NCBI GenBank assembly: GCA_900540635.1
Contig: UQGU01000016.1
Span: 1 to 47,346, forward strand
Length of the DNA: 47,346 nucleotides
Reading direction: 5' to 3'
Origin: an uncultured Eubacteriales bacterium
GTDB lineage: Bacteria > Bacillota > Clostridia > Oscillospirales > Oscillospiraceae
Shown: piece by piece, positions 1 to 7,548 of the stretch
Numbering within the stretch: position 1 is the first letter of the stretch
How the letters are laid out: the number at the start of each line of letters is the position of its first letter
Program-made: the position numbers and the translations under genes
Notes under the pieces: generated by a model
Databases searched by the model: none
The model's input: only the letters and a program-made list of their open reading frames with translations
What the model was told of the DNA's origin: nothing

Positions 1-428
1 GAATACGCCGAAAATATGCCGATAGTAGCAGGAGCCGGCGCCAGCTCTACCGCATACTGGGCCAGCACGCCGGTGCCAATGGCAACAGACTGACTGTCCA
101 CCACATAGATATTGGGGTAATCCTCCGCCGCCAGGACCGCGCTCTGGTAGGTTCCGGAGAGTTTGGAGGAAAGAGTAATTACCACGGCGCTGTCCCCCGC
201 AGAAGCAACGCTCTCCAGATACTCCGCAAACGCGGCAGGGGTTGCCTGACTGGTGGTGGGCAGCACGTCGCTTTCCACCAGCATTTCATAGAATTGATGC
301 TTGGAAAGCTCCACTCCATCCAGATATTCCTTATCCCCAAACCGGACGGTCAAGGGCACAAATTGGATTTTTTCCCGATATTTTTCACTGACATCCGTGG
401 AGGAATCCACGATAATCCGAACACACAC
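1..428 (-). CDS. DegV family fatty-acid-binding protein, truncated by the window edge
   Basis: The reading frame opens with GTG at 428 and runs off the left edge, giving about 142 N-terminal residues. It begins V-C-V-R-I-I-V-D-S-S-T-D, the DegV signature in which a beta strand leads into the DSSTD loop that contacts the lipid head group. Further on are a TTSQATPAAF segment and a SSKLSGTYQSA segment, both typical of DegV. The family binds fatty acids, and some members hand them to the FakA kinase. The GTG lies 4 nt after the marR stop, with GGAG in the end of marR, so the two genes form one transcript. The last 13 or so residues before the edge do not resemble the usual helix at this point. 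Confidence 0.85.
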   Translation of the reverse strand, partial: MCVRIIVDSSTDVSEKYREKIQFVPLTVRFGDKEYLDGVELSKHQFYEMLVESDVLPTTSQATPAAFAEYLESVASAGDSAVVITLSSKLSGTYQSAVLAAEDYPNIYVVDSQSVAIGTGVLAQYAVELAPAPATIGIFSAY

Positions 429-432
429 GTTT

Positions 433-867
433 TTATAGCTCCTTTTCGATTTTTTCCAGATTCACGCTGATTTTTTCCAAGGCGCCGTACATGATCTGCC
501 GCTCCTGCTCTGTCAGGCCCGCACCGGCGGACAGCAAAATCCGCTCAATTCTGCCGGAGACCTCTTCCCCGGTCTGCCTGCCCAAATCCGTCAGCAGGAG
601 CTTGCTCTTGTATTTCTTCCCCGCCTGAGGCTGCAAATAGCCGCCCCGCTCCAGAGAATCCAGGGACCTGGAAATGGCCGCCTTATCCTCATCGCAGCGT
701 TCGCACAGCTCCGCCGCCGTCATCGGACCGCAGCGATAGAGATAATACAGGCAGGACACATAAGGCCCCTTCAGCTCCAACTGCGCCATCTGCCCGGCCT
801 TTAGCCGCTTGATGCTGCGGCCGATTCTGTTGATCAGCACCGTAAAGGTTTCAAACCGCTGTTCCAT
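433..867 (-). CDS. MarR family transcriptional regulator
   Basis: A 144-residue winged-helix protein. The central region (about residues 35-100) carries the MarR fold: a helix with GPYVSCLYYLYRCGPMTAAE, a recognition helix around DEDKAAISRSLDSLERGGYL, and a wing with the basic KKYKSKLLLTDLG. These proteins bind DNA as dimers and release it on binding a phenolic or lipid-like ligand. The gene is first in an operon with the DegV-like gene, so control of fatty-acid handling is a reasonable guess. Start ATG at 867 is preceded by AAGGAG at 880-875. Two matching palindromes in the promoter indicate autoregulation. Confidence 0.92.
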   Translation of the reverse strand: MEQRFETFTVLINRIGRSIKRLKAGQMAQLELKGPYVSCLYYLYRCGPMTAAELCERCDEDKAAISRSLDSLERGGYLQPQAGKKYKSKLLLTDLGRQTGEEVSGRIERILLSAGAGLTEQERQIMYGALEKISVNLEKIEKEL

Positions 868-879
868 AGGCTATCTCCT

Positions 880-942
880 TGTTGTAAAATCAACATCTCG
901 GAGTATAACAGATAGTTGTTGATTTGTCAACAACTATCTGTT
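880..942. promoter_or_regulatory. Twin MarR-type operators over the marR promoter
   Basis: Two 16-bp sites share the form TGTTGW-N4-TCAACA: 917-932 (TGTTGA tttg TCAACA) and 880-895 (TGTTGT aaaa TCAACA), with centres 37 bp apart. The first is the core of a longer perfect inverted repeat with 16-bp arms (907-922 and 927-942) that covers the -35 box and spacer. The second lies between the predicted transcription start and the ribosome binding site. The placement fits repression by the encoded MarR protein. Confidence 0.75.
902..930 (-). promoter_or_regulatory. Sigma-A promoter of marR
   Basis: On the minus strand TTGACA (930-925) and TATACT (907-902) are separated by exactly 17 nt. Transcription would start near 895, just ahead of the AAGGAG of marR. 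This is one of the best matches to the housekeeping consensus in the window. Confidence 0.85.
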
Positions 943-952
943 TTTCCATTTG

Positions 953-2182
953 TCACTGCTTTCGCTTCTTTTTCCGGAGAACCAGTTCCCCGGCGCCGAT
1001 GGCCAAGGCTGCAAGGGGGAGGCACATGGCAAGCGTATAGCTTCTCTTTACCGGCTCTGCGGCCTGGGTCTGGACGGCGTAGAATGTGTCTTCCGCTTCT
1101 GAAAAGGAGAGATTCAACAGACTGTCCGCCAAAACCTGCTCTGCCCCGTCCTCTCTGCGGACCACAAGAGAGACAGGCAGTGTACGCACGCCGGAATCCG
1201 GGTCAATGCCCCCGGGAACAACCAGGCGCGCTTCCGCATCCCGGGGAATCAGCAGGGAATATGGCTCAAAATCCACCAGCTCCGCGTCCCTGTCCATCCC
1301 CTGCTCCCGGAGCTGGGCAAATACAAAGGCCTCATCTACGGCCAGCTTCTCAAAGCCCGAAAAACCGTAGTCCAGCAGAGCCTGGGTGTCCTCATACTTA
1401 TCCTCCAGCATGGGGGACTTCAGCGTCACGGCAATCAGTGTAATGCCATCTCTTCTGGCAGCAGTGACCAGCGTTCCCTGAGCACTGGTTGTCCAGCCCG
1501 TTTTGCTGAACAGGAGCCCGGAACAGGACCGCTCCCCGTCAATGAACTGATTCTTGCAGACCAGAGAACGGGCCTGGGAGATATTTGTTGCGGGCATCTC
1601 ATAGGCGCCGCTTCCGAAATACAGCAGAAAATCCGGATTTTTCAAAGCTTCTGCGGTAATCAGCGCCATATCGTAGGCGGTGGTATAGTGCTCGCTGTTG
1701 GGCAGACCGTTGGGGTTGACAAAATGGGTATCCAGCGCCCCCAGCTCTGCTGAGCGCTCGTTCATCCGCTGGGCAAAGGCCTCGATGCTGCCGCTGACCC
1801 CCTCTGCCAGAACGTTCGCCGCATCGTTGGCAGAGGAAATGGCCAGTGCATACATGGCATCCGCCACGGTCAGCTCTTCCCCCGGCTGAAGCGAGATATG
1901 GGAGGAGGTTCTGGGCACCTGATTCACCGCCTCCTGAGAAACCGTCAGCATCTGCCCGGCATCCAGCGCTTCCAGGGCCAGCAGCCCCGTCATCACCTTG
2001 GTAATGCTGGCGGGGTACAGCCGCTCCCTGGCATTCTTTGCATACAAAATCTGCCCCGTCCCGGCGTCCATCAAAATAGCCGCCTCGGATGCAAGCTCTA
2101 TCTCCCCGTCCGCCCAGGCAACCCCAGGCAGGGCCGACAACAGCCACAGCAGCAAAAGTGCGCAAATTCCGATTCGTCTCAA
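953..2182 (-). CDS. D-alanyl-D-alanine carboxypeptidase (penicillin-binding protein, S11 family)
   Basis: A 409-residue low-molecular-weight PBP that trims the terminal D-Ala from peptidoglycan stem peptides outside the membrane. An N-terminal signal peptide ends near AWADG. The three active-site motifs are present in order: SITK (the SxxK nucleophile, near residue 58), SSAND (the SxN motif), and KTGWTT (KTG). A C-terminal domain follows, then a single hydrophobic helix and a basic KKKKRK tail that would hold the protein on the membrane. The start is TTG at 2182, supported by GGAAG 8 nt upstream and a consensus promoter. It resembles DacF/DacB-like proteins, but the exact paralogue cannot be told. 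Confidence 0.93.
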   Translation of the reverse strand: MRRIGICALLLLWLLSALPGVAWADGEIELASEAAILMDAGTGQILYAKNARERLYPASITKVMTGLLALEALDAGQMLTVSQEAVNQVPRTSSHISLQPGEELTVADAMYALAISSANDAANVLAEGVSGSIEAFAQRMNERSAELGALDTHFVNPNGLPNSEHYTTAYDMALITAEALKNPDFLLYFGSGAYEMPATNISQARSLVCKNQFIDGERSCSGLLFSKTGWTTSAQGTLVTAARRDGITLIAVTLKSPMLEDKYEDTQALLDYGFSGFEKLAVDEAFVFAQLREQGMDRDAELVDFEPYSLLIPRDAEARLVVPGGIDPDSGVRTLPVSLVVRREDGAEQVLADSLLNLSFSEAEDTFYAVQTQAAEPVKRSYTLAMCLPLAALAIGAGELVLRKKKRKQ

Positions 2183-2211
2183 TAGGCCAACTTCCTTTTC
2201 TTTTTTCGGAT

Positions 2212-2240
2212 ATTTTACAAAGCAACGGGCTTTTTGTCAA
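2212..2240 (-). promoter_or_regulatory. Promoter of the D,D-carboxypeptidase gene
   Basis: On the minus strand TTGACA (2240-2235), 17 nt, TAAAAT (2217-2212). The leader is about 25 nt and leads to the TTG start at 2182. Confidence 0.8.
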
Positions 2241-2275
2241 ATAGTTCACATAATTGTTGCTTTTTTCACAATTAT

Positions 2276-2309
2276 GTAAAAAAGCTGCCGCCGAAAAGGG
2301 CAGCAGCTT
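2276..2309 (-). terminator. Rho-independent terminator after the EAL gene
   Basis: Minus-strand stem AAGCTGCTGCC / GGCGGCAGCTT (one mismatch) with a CTTTTC-type loop, followed by a run of T. It lies about 27 nt past the stop at 2337 and separates this gene from the carboxypeptidase promoter. Confidence 0.85.
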
Positions 2310-2336
2310 CCATGCAGTTTCATTCAAAAAATTCGG

Positions 2337-4508
2337 TTACACCCGCAGCGCGCATTTGATTTGAAGGCCGCAGTCGTCGCCGGATTCATGCCACCGGGCC
2401 ACATTGTCCAGAAATGTCTGCTCCTGCAGGGGCTTGGAGTAATAGTACCCCTGGATATAGTCGCAGCCCACTTCCCGGAGGAATTGCACCTGCTCCTGCG
2501 TCTCCACCCCCTCGGCAAGGATATCCATGCCAAGGCCATGGGCAAGGGAGATGATATGCTGCAAAACCTGATTGCCCCGGTAGTTGCCGATGTAGTCCAC
2601 CAGGCTCTTGTCCAGCTTGAGGACATGGAAGGGCAGCGCATTGAGATTGCCCAAAGAGGAATACCCTGCGCCGAAGTCATCCATATGCAGCGGAAAGCCC
2701 AGCTCTACCATCTTCTGCGCAAGGTCCTTGATCTGGATCATCTGCTGCTCCGCAGACTCCGTCAGCTCAATGGGCACGCACTTCGCCTCCAGCTCCTCCT
2801 CTGCCACAATGCGGGCATACCGCTCGATCATGCCCGGATAATGCAGGCTGTTCCGGGACAGATTCACAGAAATGGGAAACACGCTGCCGAATTGCGCAAG
2901 CAGCTTCTTCTGAATCCGGCAAACCCTGCGGAATACGAATTCATCCAGGCGGATGATCAGGCCGTCCCGCTCGAACAAAGGGATAAATTCCCCGGGCGAC
3001 ACCACCATGCCATCCTGCTTCCGCCACCGGACCAGGGCCTCAGCACCCACCATGCGTTCCGTGCGGACATCGAACTTCGGCTGATACCAGACAACAAATT
3101 CCTGATTTTGCAGAGCGTCCTCAAAGCGGGCTTCCATATCCCGCTCCCGGCAGATGCGCTGATTGATGGGATCGTCAAATCTGGCAACGGCATGGTTCAT
3201 GTCATCCTTAATGCTGTTCAGCGCCAGAAATGCCCGATTGCAGATCACGCTGACCGGCAGGCTGGCGTTTTCACAGCAGTAGACTCCGCACTTGAGGAAC
3301 AGATTTCGGATAGGCGCGGCCTTTGCAATGCCCCGGATGTCCTTCTCCAGCTCCGCATCGGTATGGGCCGTCACGCTCTCCAGACACACGAAGCTGTCCC
3401 CATCGTAGTGGGCTACCAGGCCCTCCGGCACAAGCCGTTTCAGCTTCCCGGCAAGGTACTGAATGATATCGTCTCCAACGTTCTCGCCATAGATGCTGTT
3501 GACCTGCTTGAAGTTATGGATATCCACCGCCACAGCCTGATAGGTCCCGTCCGGACTGCTGTCAAGCAGCATGGAAGCATGGTGGAAGAATGCCTGCCGG
3601 GTATAGAGACCAGTCTGCCCATCAAATTCGATGGCGCTGAGCATGGCCGTAGACTCCCGCATTTTGATGAGATTGCGAATCCGGCCCTGAATGCCCCGCA
3701 GGTTGTAGGGCTTTATAATGAAATCCATGGCCCCGAGCTCCAGGCAGCGGGCCTCGTCCTCAGGCTTATCGCTGCCGGTGGCTACGATCACCGGAACGGA
3801 AGCCAGTAGCGGATCTTCCTGGGTTCGGGCCAGAAACTGGAAGCCGTCGCATTTGGGCATATACACATCCAGGATAATCAGGGACAGGCGGCGGTAGTTC
3901 TCCGCCAAAACGGCAATGCCCTCTTCGCCATCCCCGGCGCAGAGCACATCATAATCCTCCGAGAGCATCTGCACCAGCATCTCCTGGTTGATGGGATTGT
4001 CTTCCACCACCAGAATGGTGCGGCGCAGCCCTTTCAGCGGCAGGTCTGCCCGGGCGCCGCCCCGCTCCGAAACGGCCGTCTCATCCTCGCAGGAAACCGC
4101 AGCAATTACATTGGTAAACGCCGTCTCTTCTCCCACAGGCACAAGGCGAACGCAATAGGAATGGACATAGCGCCCCAGCATCACCCGATAGTGCATCACG
4201 CAGCTTCTGCGGCTTGAAAGCTGCGAACGCAGGCACGCCGCATCGGCAAACTGCACCAGCTTGCTGCGGTCCTCCGGAAGAACGTACTTGTCGATATAGC
4301 GCTTCATAACAGCACCGTAGGAAAAGGGCTTTTTGATCAGCTCATCGATCTCCGGCACGCCCTTCTCCGCGCGGTAAGCAACGGCGACACCGGTATCGCA
4401 ATCGATGTTGAAAAGGAACTGAAAGCTCTCACCCAGAGCGCGAACAACCTCCAGCCAGCGGCGGTCTCCCTCACCTTCCACGAATGATTGCATCTGTTCT
4501 GTTTCCAT
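2337..4508 (-). CDS. Response-regulator protein with degenerate GGDEF and intact EAL domain (predicted c-di-GMP phosphodiesterase)
   Basis: 723 residues. Residues 1-150 form a PAS-like sensory segment. Residues 163-285 are a receiver domain with the acidic pair at VVED, phospho-acceptor Asp214 in ILDVYMP and Lys266 in IIKPY. Residues 290-380 are a GGDEF domain whose signature has decayed to DGDSF (369-373), so it is unlikely to make c-di-GMP. Residues about 460-715 are an EAL domain with the conserved motifs EALVRW (490-495), NLS, ELTES, DDFGAGYSS, KLDKS and EGVET, so hydrolysis of c-di-GMP to pGpG is predicted. No cognate histidine kinase is adjacent. The gene is divergent from the regulator at 4683. 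Confidence 0.9.
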   Translation of the reverse strand: METEQMQSFVEGEGDRRWLEVVRALGESFQFLFNIDCDTGVAVAYRAEKGVPEIDELIKKPFSYGAVMKRYIDKYVLPEDRSKLVQFADAACLRSQLSSRRSCVMHYRVMLGRYVHSYCVRLVPVGEETAFTNVIAAVSCEDETAVSERGGARADLPLKGLRRTILVVEDNPINQEMLVQMLSEDYDVLCAGDGEEGIAVLAENYRRLSLIILDVYMPKCDGFQFLARTQEDPLLASVPVIVATGSDKPEDEARCLELGAMDFIIKPYNLRGIQGRIRNLIKMRESTAMLSAIEFDGQTGLYTRQAFFHHASMLLDSSPDGTYQAVAVDIHNFKQVNSIYGENVGDDIIQYLAGKLKRLVPEGLVAHYDGDSFVCLESVTAHTDAELEKDIRGIAKAAPIRNLFLKCGVYCCENASLPVSVICNRAFLALNSIKDDMNHAVARFDDPINQRICRERDMEARFEDALQNQEFVVWYQPKFDVRTERMVGAEALVRWRKQDGMVVSPGEFIPLFERDGLIIRLDEFVFRRVCRIQKKLLAQFGSVFPISVNLSRNSLHYPGMIERYARIVAEEELEAKCVPIELTESAEQQMIQIKDLAQKMVELGFPLHMDDFGAGYSSLGNLNALPFHVLKLDKSLVDYIGNYRGNQVLQHIISLAHGLGMDILAEGVETQEQVQFLREVGCDYIQGYYYSKPLQEQTFLDNVARWHESGDDCGLQIKCALRV

Positions 4509-4565
4509 TTTTCACACACCAGCTTTTCTGCTATCTATCGCCGATTTTATCTCTACTTAATCGTT

Positions 4566-4593
4566 ATTATACCATAAAAGCAGCAAAACGCAA
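4566..4593 (-). promoter_or_regulatory. Promoter of the EAL gene
   Basis: TATAAT on the minus strand (4571-4566) with TTGCGT at 4593-4588, spacing 16 nt. The -10 is perfect; the -35 is weak. Confidence 0.6.
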
Positions 4594-4624
4594 CCCTCTT
4601 CCTGGCTGCGTTCCCATAAATCCA

Positions 4625-4652
4625 TTGAAAATTTGACAATTCGTGGTATACT
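4625..4652 (+). promoter_or_regulatory. Promoter of the winged-helix regulator gene
   Basis: TTGAAA (4625-4630), 16 nt, TATACT (4647-4652), followed by AAGGAG and the ATG at 4683. A TTGACA inside the spacer is too close to the -10 to be the -35. Confidence 0.65.
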
Positions 4653-4682
4653 GTAGCCATATCTTGGAAGGAGCGTGCAGAA

Positions 4683-5999
4683 ATGATCACTGTCGCAATC
4701 GTCACCCCGCTTCGTTTTCTGGAAACCATTCAAAAGGTCATTACGGACCATGACTTCGACTGTGCCTTCCGCTCCTATACCTATGACAGCCTGACGGACA
4801 TTGACGAAATCTATGCCGAATGCAAGGATAGCTGCGACATCATCCTCTTTTCCGGGGAACTCGGCTATCACTATATGCACCGGCACTACCCGGACTGCCC
4901 CATTCCCTGCTTTTTTACGGTCTACAGCATTGCGGATGTGCTGAGCATCCTGCTCCAATTTCATCTGCGGCACCCGGAAGTGGCACTGAACCGGCTGTAC
5001 CTGGATTTTCTGACGCCGCAGAACAATTACCTGAATATCCAGGACTATCTGCCCCCGGAGCAGCTGCCCTATTTTTTCGAGGAGCCCGTATACGACTATG
5101 CCCACATCACCCAACGGGGCAACGAGCTGTGGCAGGCAGGGAAAATCGACTGCGTTGTCAGCCGCAGTATCAACAATTTGCAGCAGTGGGAAAAGCTGGG
5201 CATTCCCTATGAACCGGTGAACCCCACAGAAAAGATGGTCTTCGGCGCCATCAACGAGGCCGTGAACCGGGAGCGGCTGAAAACTCTGCGGGCCAGCAGC
5301 GTCGTCACCGTGATCATCCACATTCCCGGAGAGGACGGGCTTTCCGAAGAGGAGCGGGAATACCGCACGGCCACCCTCTACAAATTTCTGGTGGACTTCC
5401 GCAAGGAGCACGGACTTTCTTTCAGCATTGACCACAGCTTTGACCGCTTTGTGGCCCACGCTACCCTGCCAAGTGAGGAGTGCACGGCACTGAACCTGCA
5501 AAAAATCATGACCATTCTGCGCAAGGGCCTTTCCTTTCCCTTTTCCGTGGGCTTCGGCATCCACCCCAGCGAGCAGACCAGCCAATACCACGCAGAGCGC
5601 GCCCTGCTGGAAAGCACCCGCTACGGCCTGAACGAGGGTTTCCTCGTCAGCGGCGAACCGGAAGTGCTGACCGGGCCTCTGAGCCGGGGGCAGTCCGTGC
5701 GCTACAGCTATCAGGACGGAACCCCCGCCCAGCTGGCCCATCGGCTGGGCATTGACAATACCAATCTGCTGCGCCTGGTGGGGCTGTACCGCAACGACGC
5801 GGATACCGTGCTGACGGCGGCAGAGCTTGCGCCCCTGATGGGCATTACCCTGCGCAGCGCCCGCCGAATTTTGCAAAAGCTCTACGGTCTGGGCCTTGTG
5901 AAGCCCCTGCCTCTGCCCCAGTCCCTCGGCAGAGGGCGGCCGGAACACCGCTACGTCTTTGTGAAAGAGGCCATCGACGGCGCACTCAGCAGCCTATAA
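4683..5999 (+). CDS. Putative transcriptional regulator with Rossmann-like sensor, GGDEF-like middle and C-terminal winged helix
   Basis: 438 residues; not a family I can name with certainty. Residues 1-200 alternate strands and helices (DIILFSGE, KIDCVVSRS, EKLGIPYEPV) in a way that recalls the PrpR/PurR-type sensory domain. Residues about 205-335 read like a worn GGDEF-type fold as in CdaR-like regulators: SVVTVIIHI start, FSVGFGI, then ERALLESTRYG where true diguanylate cyclases have an A-x2-AL-x2-AK helix; no GGDEF signature remains. The C terminus (about 375-435) is a winged helix with LAPLMGITLRSARRILQKL. AAGGAG precedes the ATG. Divergence from the EAL gene suggests a functional or regulatory link, which is inference. 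Confidence 0.7.
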   Translation: MITVAIVTPLRFLETIQKVITDHDFDCAFRSYTYDSLTDIDEIYAECKDSCDIILFSGELGYHYMHRHYPDCPIPCFFTVYSIADVLSILLQFHLRHPEVALNRLYLDFLTPQNNYLNIQDYLPPEQLPYFFEEPVYDYAHITQRGNELWQAGKIDCVVSRSINNLQQWEKLGIPYEPVNPTEKMVFGAINEAVNRERLKTLRASSVVTVIIHIPGEDGLSEEEREYRTATLYKFLVDFRKEHGLSFSIDHSFDRFVAHATLPSEECTALNLQKIMTILRKGLSFPFSVGFGIHPSEQTSQYHAERALLESTRYGLNEGFLVSGEPEVLTGPLSRGQSVRYSYQDGTPAQLAHRLGIDNTNLLRLVGLYRNDADTVLTAAELAPLMGITLRSARRILQKLYGLGLVKPLPLPQSLGRGRPEHRYVFVKEAIDGALSSL

Positions 6000-6002
6000 T
6001 GC

Positions 6003-6047
6003 ACGAGCCCCTGTTTTCGCTTGGAAAGCAGGGGCTCGTACTGTTTT
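6003..6047 (+). terminator. Terminator between the regulator and spoIIIAH
   Basis: Perfect 11-bp stem ACGAGCCCCTG (6003-6013) / CAGGGGCTCGT (6029-6039) followed by ACTGTTTTT. The T run favours the plus-strand gene. Confidence 0.85.
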
Positions 6048-6055
6048 TCCGGGGA

Positions 6056-6613
6056 TTAGCGGACCTCCACCACCCGGATGCTGTCCAGGCCGTAGCCGGA
6101 CTGGGACATGACCACGTCCGCAATCACCGCCACATCCTGCTGCTGCAATCCTCCCTCCGGCGCAGAGACCGCAACGGAGATGCCGTCGTTTGTCATATAG
6201 GCCACACAGTCGGCATAGCCCTTGGCGATGATCAGACTCTCGATCTGGGCTTCACTGAGGGCCGTCTGGACGATGTCCTCCAGGTCCGCTGCGGATTCCG
6301 CCGCCTTGCTGTCTCCGGAGACGCTGGCTGCCTCCTGCAAAAGGTTGATGGCCTCGTCTCTGGCCTGCTGGCGGGACAGGCGCACCGAAGCAAAATAGCT
6401 GTCGCCGGTGGTCTCATCCGCCGTGCCCGCCATGACGGCGGACATATCCTCGCTGAGCTCCAGCGTATCGTCGCTCATGACCTTCTGGCTGTCCAGGGTA
6501 TTGTCCAGGCTTTGGGTCTTGCTGTCCCCGGCATAGAGCCAATTGACATAGATGCCCGCGCACACCGTCACCAGGATCGCCGCCGCAATGAGATTCTTCT
6601 TCCAGATTTTCAC
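6056..6613 (-). CDS. spoIIIAH: Stage III sporulation protein AH
   Basis: 185 residues: a short cytoplasmic start (MKIWKKN), one membrane helix (about residues 8-26), a low-complexity linker, then a ring-building domain ending in VVMSQSGYGLDSIRVVEVR. SpoIIIAH sits in the mother-cell membrane around the forespore and joins forespore SpoIIQ to form the channel that keeps SigG active. It is the last gene of the eight-gene operon, 12 nt after spoIIIAG. Its order, size and topology match the family. Confidence 0.9.
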   Translation of the reverse strand: MKIWKKNLIAAAILVTVCAGIYVNWLYAGDSKTQSLDNTLDSQKVMSDDTLELSEDMSAVMAGTADETTGDSYFASVRLSRQQARDEAINLLQEAASVSGDSKAAESAADLEDIVQTALSEAQIESLIIAKGYADCVAYMTNDGISVAVSAPEGGLQQQDVAVIADVVMSQSGYGLDSIRVVEVR

Positions 6614-6625
6614 AAAAAAGCCCCC

Positions 6626-7099
6626 CTACTTCATTTTCAGCACCGTAATTCGGTTGGTTGACAATCCCGTAACCGCAGCCACCGCCTGCACGACGGACAG
6701 CGCAACCTTCGGGTTCTCCGCACCCTGGCACACCACGATGGCCCCACGGTAGGTGGCCGCCTCGGTCTGCCGCACCAGGGCCGTCTGCACCCGGTTCTCC
6801 CCGGTGAGGATCACCGTCTCCTGCCGCAGCTCCCCGCTGCCGGACTGGGTATCGTCCGTCTGGTAGCGTTTTGTCTCCGAAAGCTGCCCGGACAGCAGCA
6901 CCCGAACCTCTCCCGCCCCGGAAACCTGAGAAAGGATCTTTTCCAGCGCCTGCTCCAGGGTCTGCTGCTGCACTTCCGGTACAGCAGCCTTCTTTGTCTC
7001 TTGCTGCCGGGGCAGACACATCAGCGCAATGCCGCACAGCAGCACCAGCACCGCGCCCCGGTACTTTTTCAAAACCGCACGGATGTCCTTCACTGCCAT
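6626..7099 (-). CDS. spoIIIAG: Stage III sporulation protein AG
   Basis: 157 residues with one N-terminal membrane helix (about 18-31, AVLVLLCGIALM) and an extracytoplasmic domain (about 45-157) that in the family assembles into a large ring of the mother-cell/forespore channel. The typical LEKILSQVSGAGEVRVLLS start of the ring domain and the NRITVLKMK end are visible. The start overlaps the end of spoIIIAF by 10 nt, indicating translational coupling. Confidence 0.92.
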   Translation of the reverse strand: MAVKDIRAVLKKYRGAVLVLLCGIALMCLPRQQETKKAAVPEVQQQTLEQALEKILSQVSGAGEVRVLLSGQLSETKRYQTDDTQSGSGELRQETVILTGENRVQTALVRQTEAATYRGAIVVCQGAENPKVALSVVQAVAAVTGLSTNRITVLKMK

Positions 7100-7548
7100 A
7101 TCTGACGTTCCTCCGGAATTCCCAGGTCCTCTGCCAGAACCCTTGCCAAAGCCTGCTTCTGCGCCGGGGTGCAGGAGCCTGTCAGAGTGACGGTCCGGGG
7201 CAGGTCCTGCTCATCCAGGGTGAACCGCGCGCTGACATCCGCCCCAAGCACTGCGGCTTTGTCCAAGATATATGCTTCCAGCCGCTCACATATGCCCTCT
7301 CTTCGCCGGAGGGCCACATAGTCCTCTCCCTGCTGCACCGCGTCCCAGGCTTCCATATCCAGACCCGCGAGCCAGCTGTCCAAATCCGGCATTTCCAGCG
7401 CCGAAACAGGGGCCAGGACCACGGTCAGCAGGAATACGCCGCACAGCAGCCGCAGCAGGCGACGGAAGCTGCCATCCGGGAAAAAGCCCGTGACAATGCC
7501 CCCGATCAGCGCCGCCGTCACCAGCGACAGCACGTATTTCCCGGCCAT
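7090..7548 (-). CDS. spoIIIAF: Stage III sporulation protein AF
   Basis: 152 residues beginning MAGKYVLSLVTAALIGG: two N-terminal membrane helices (about 5-22 and 30-48), then a soluble domain rich in charged helices. The ATG at 7548 overlaps the spoIIIAE stop by one base (TGATG), so the much longer upstream open frame is not used. Fits SpoIIIAF by size, topology and place in the operon; the sequence itself is poorly conserved across species. Confidence 0.88.
   Translation of the reverse strand: MAGKYVLSLVTAALIGGIVTGFFPDGSFRRLLRLLCGVFLLTVVLAPVSALEMPDLDSWLAGLDMEAWDAVQQGEDYVALRRREGICERLEAYILDKAAVLGADVSARFTLDEQDLPRTVTLTGSCTPAQKQALARVLAEDLGIPEERQIWQ

Noticed and set aside
907..947. The 16-bp-arm hairpin as a plus-strand terminator
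   Set aside because: It is followed by TTTTT on the plus strand, but there is no plus-strand gene before it. Its overlap with the marR promoter makes an operator the better reading.
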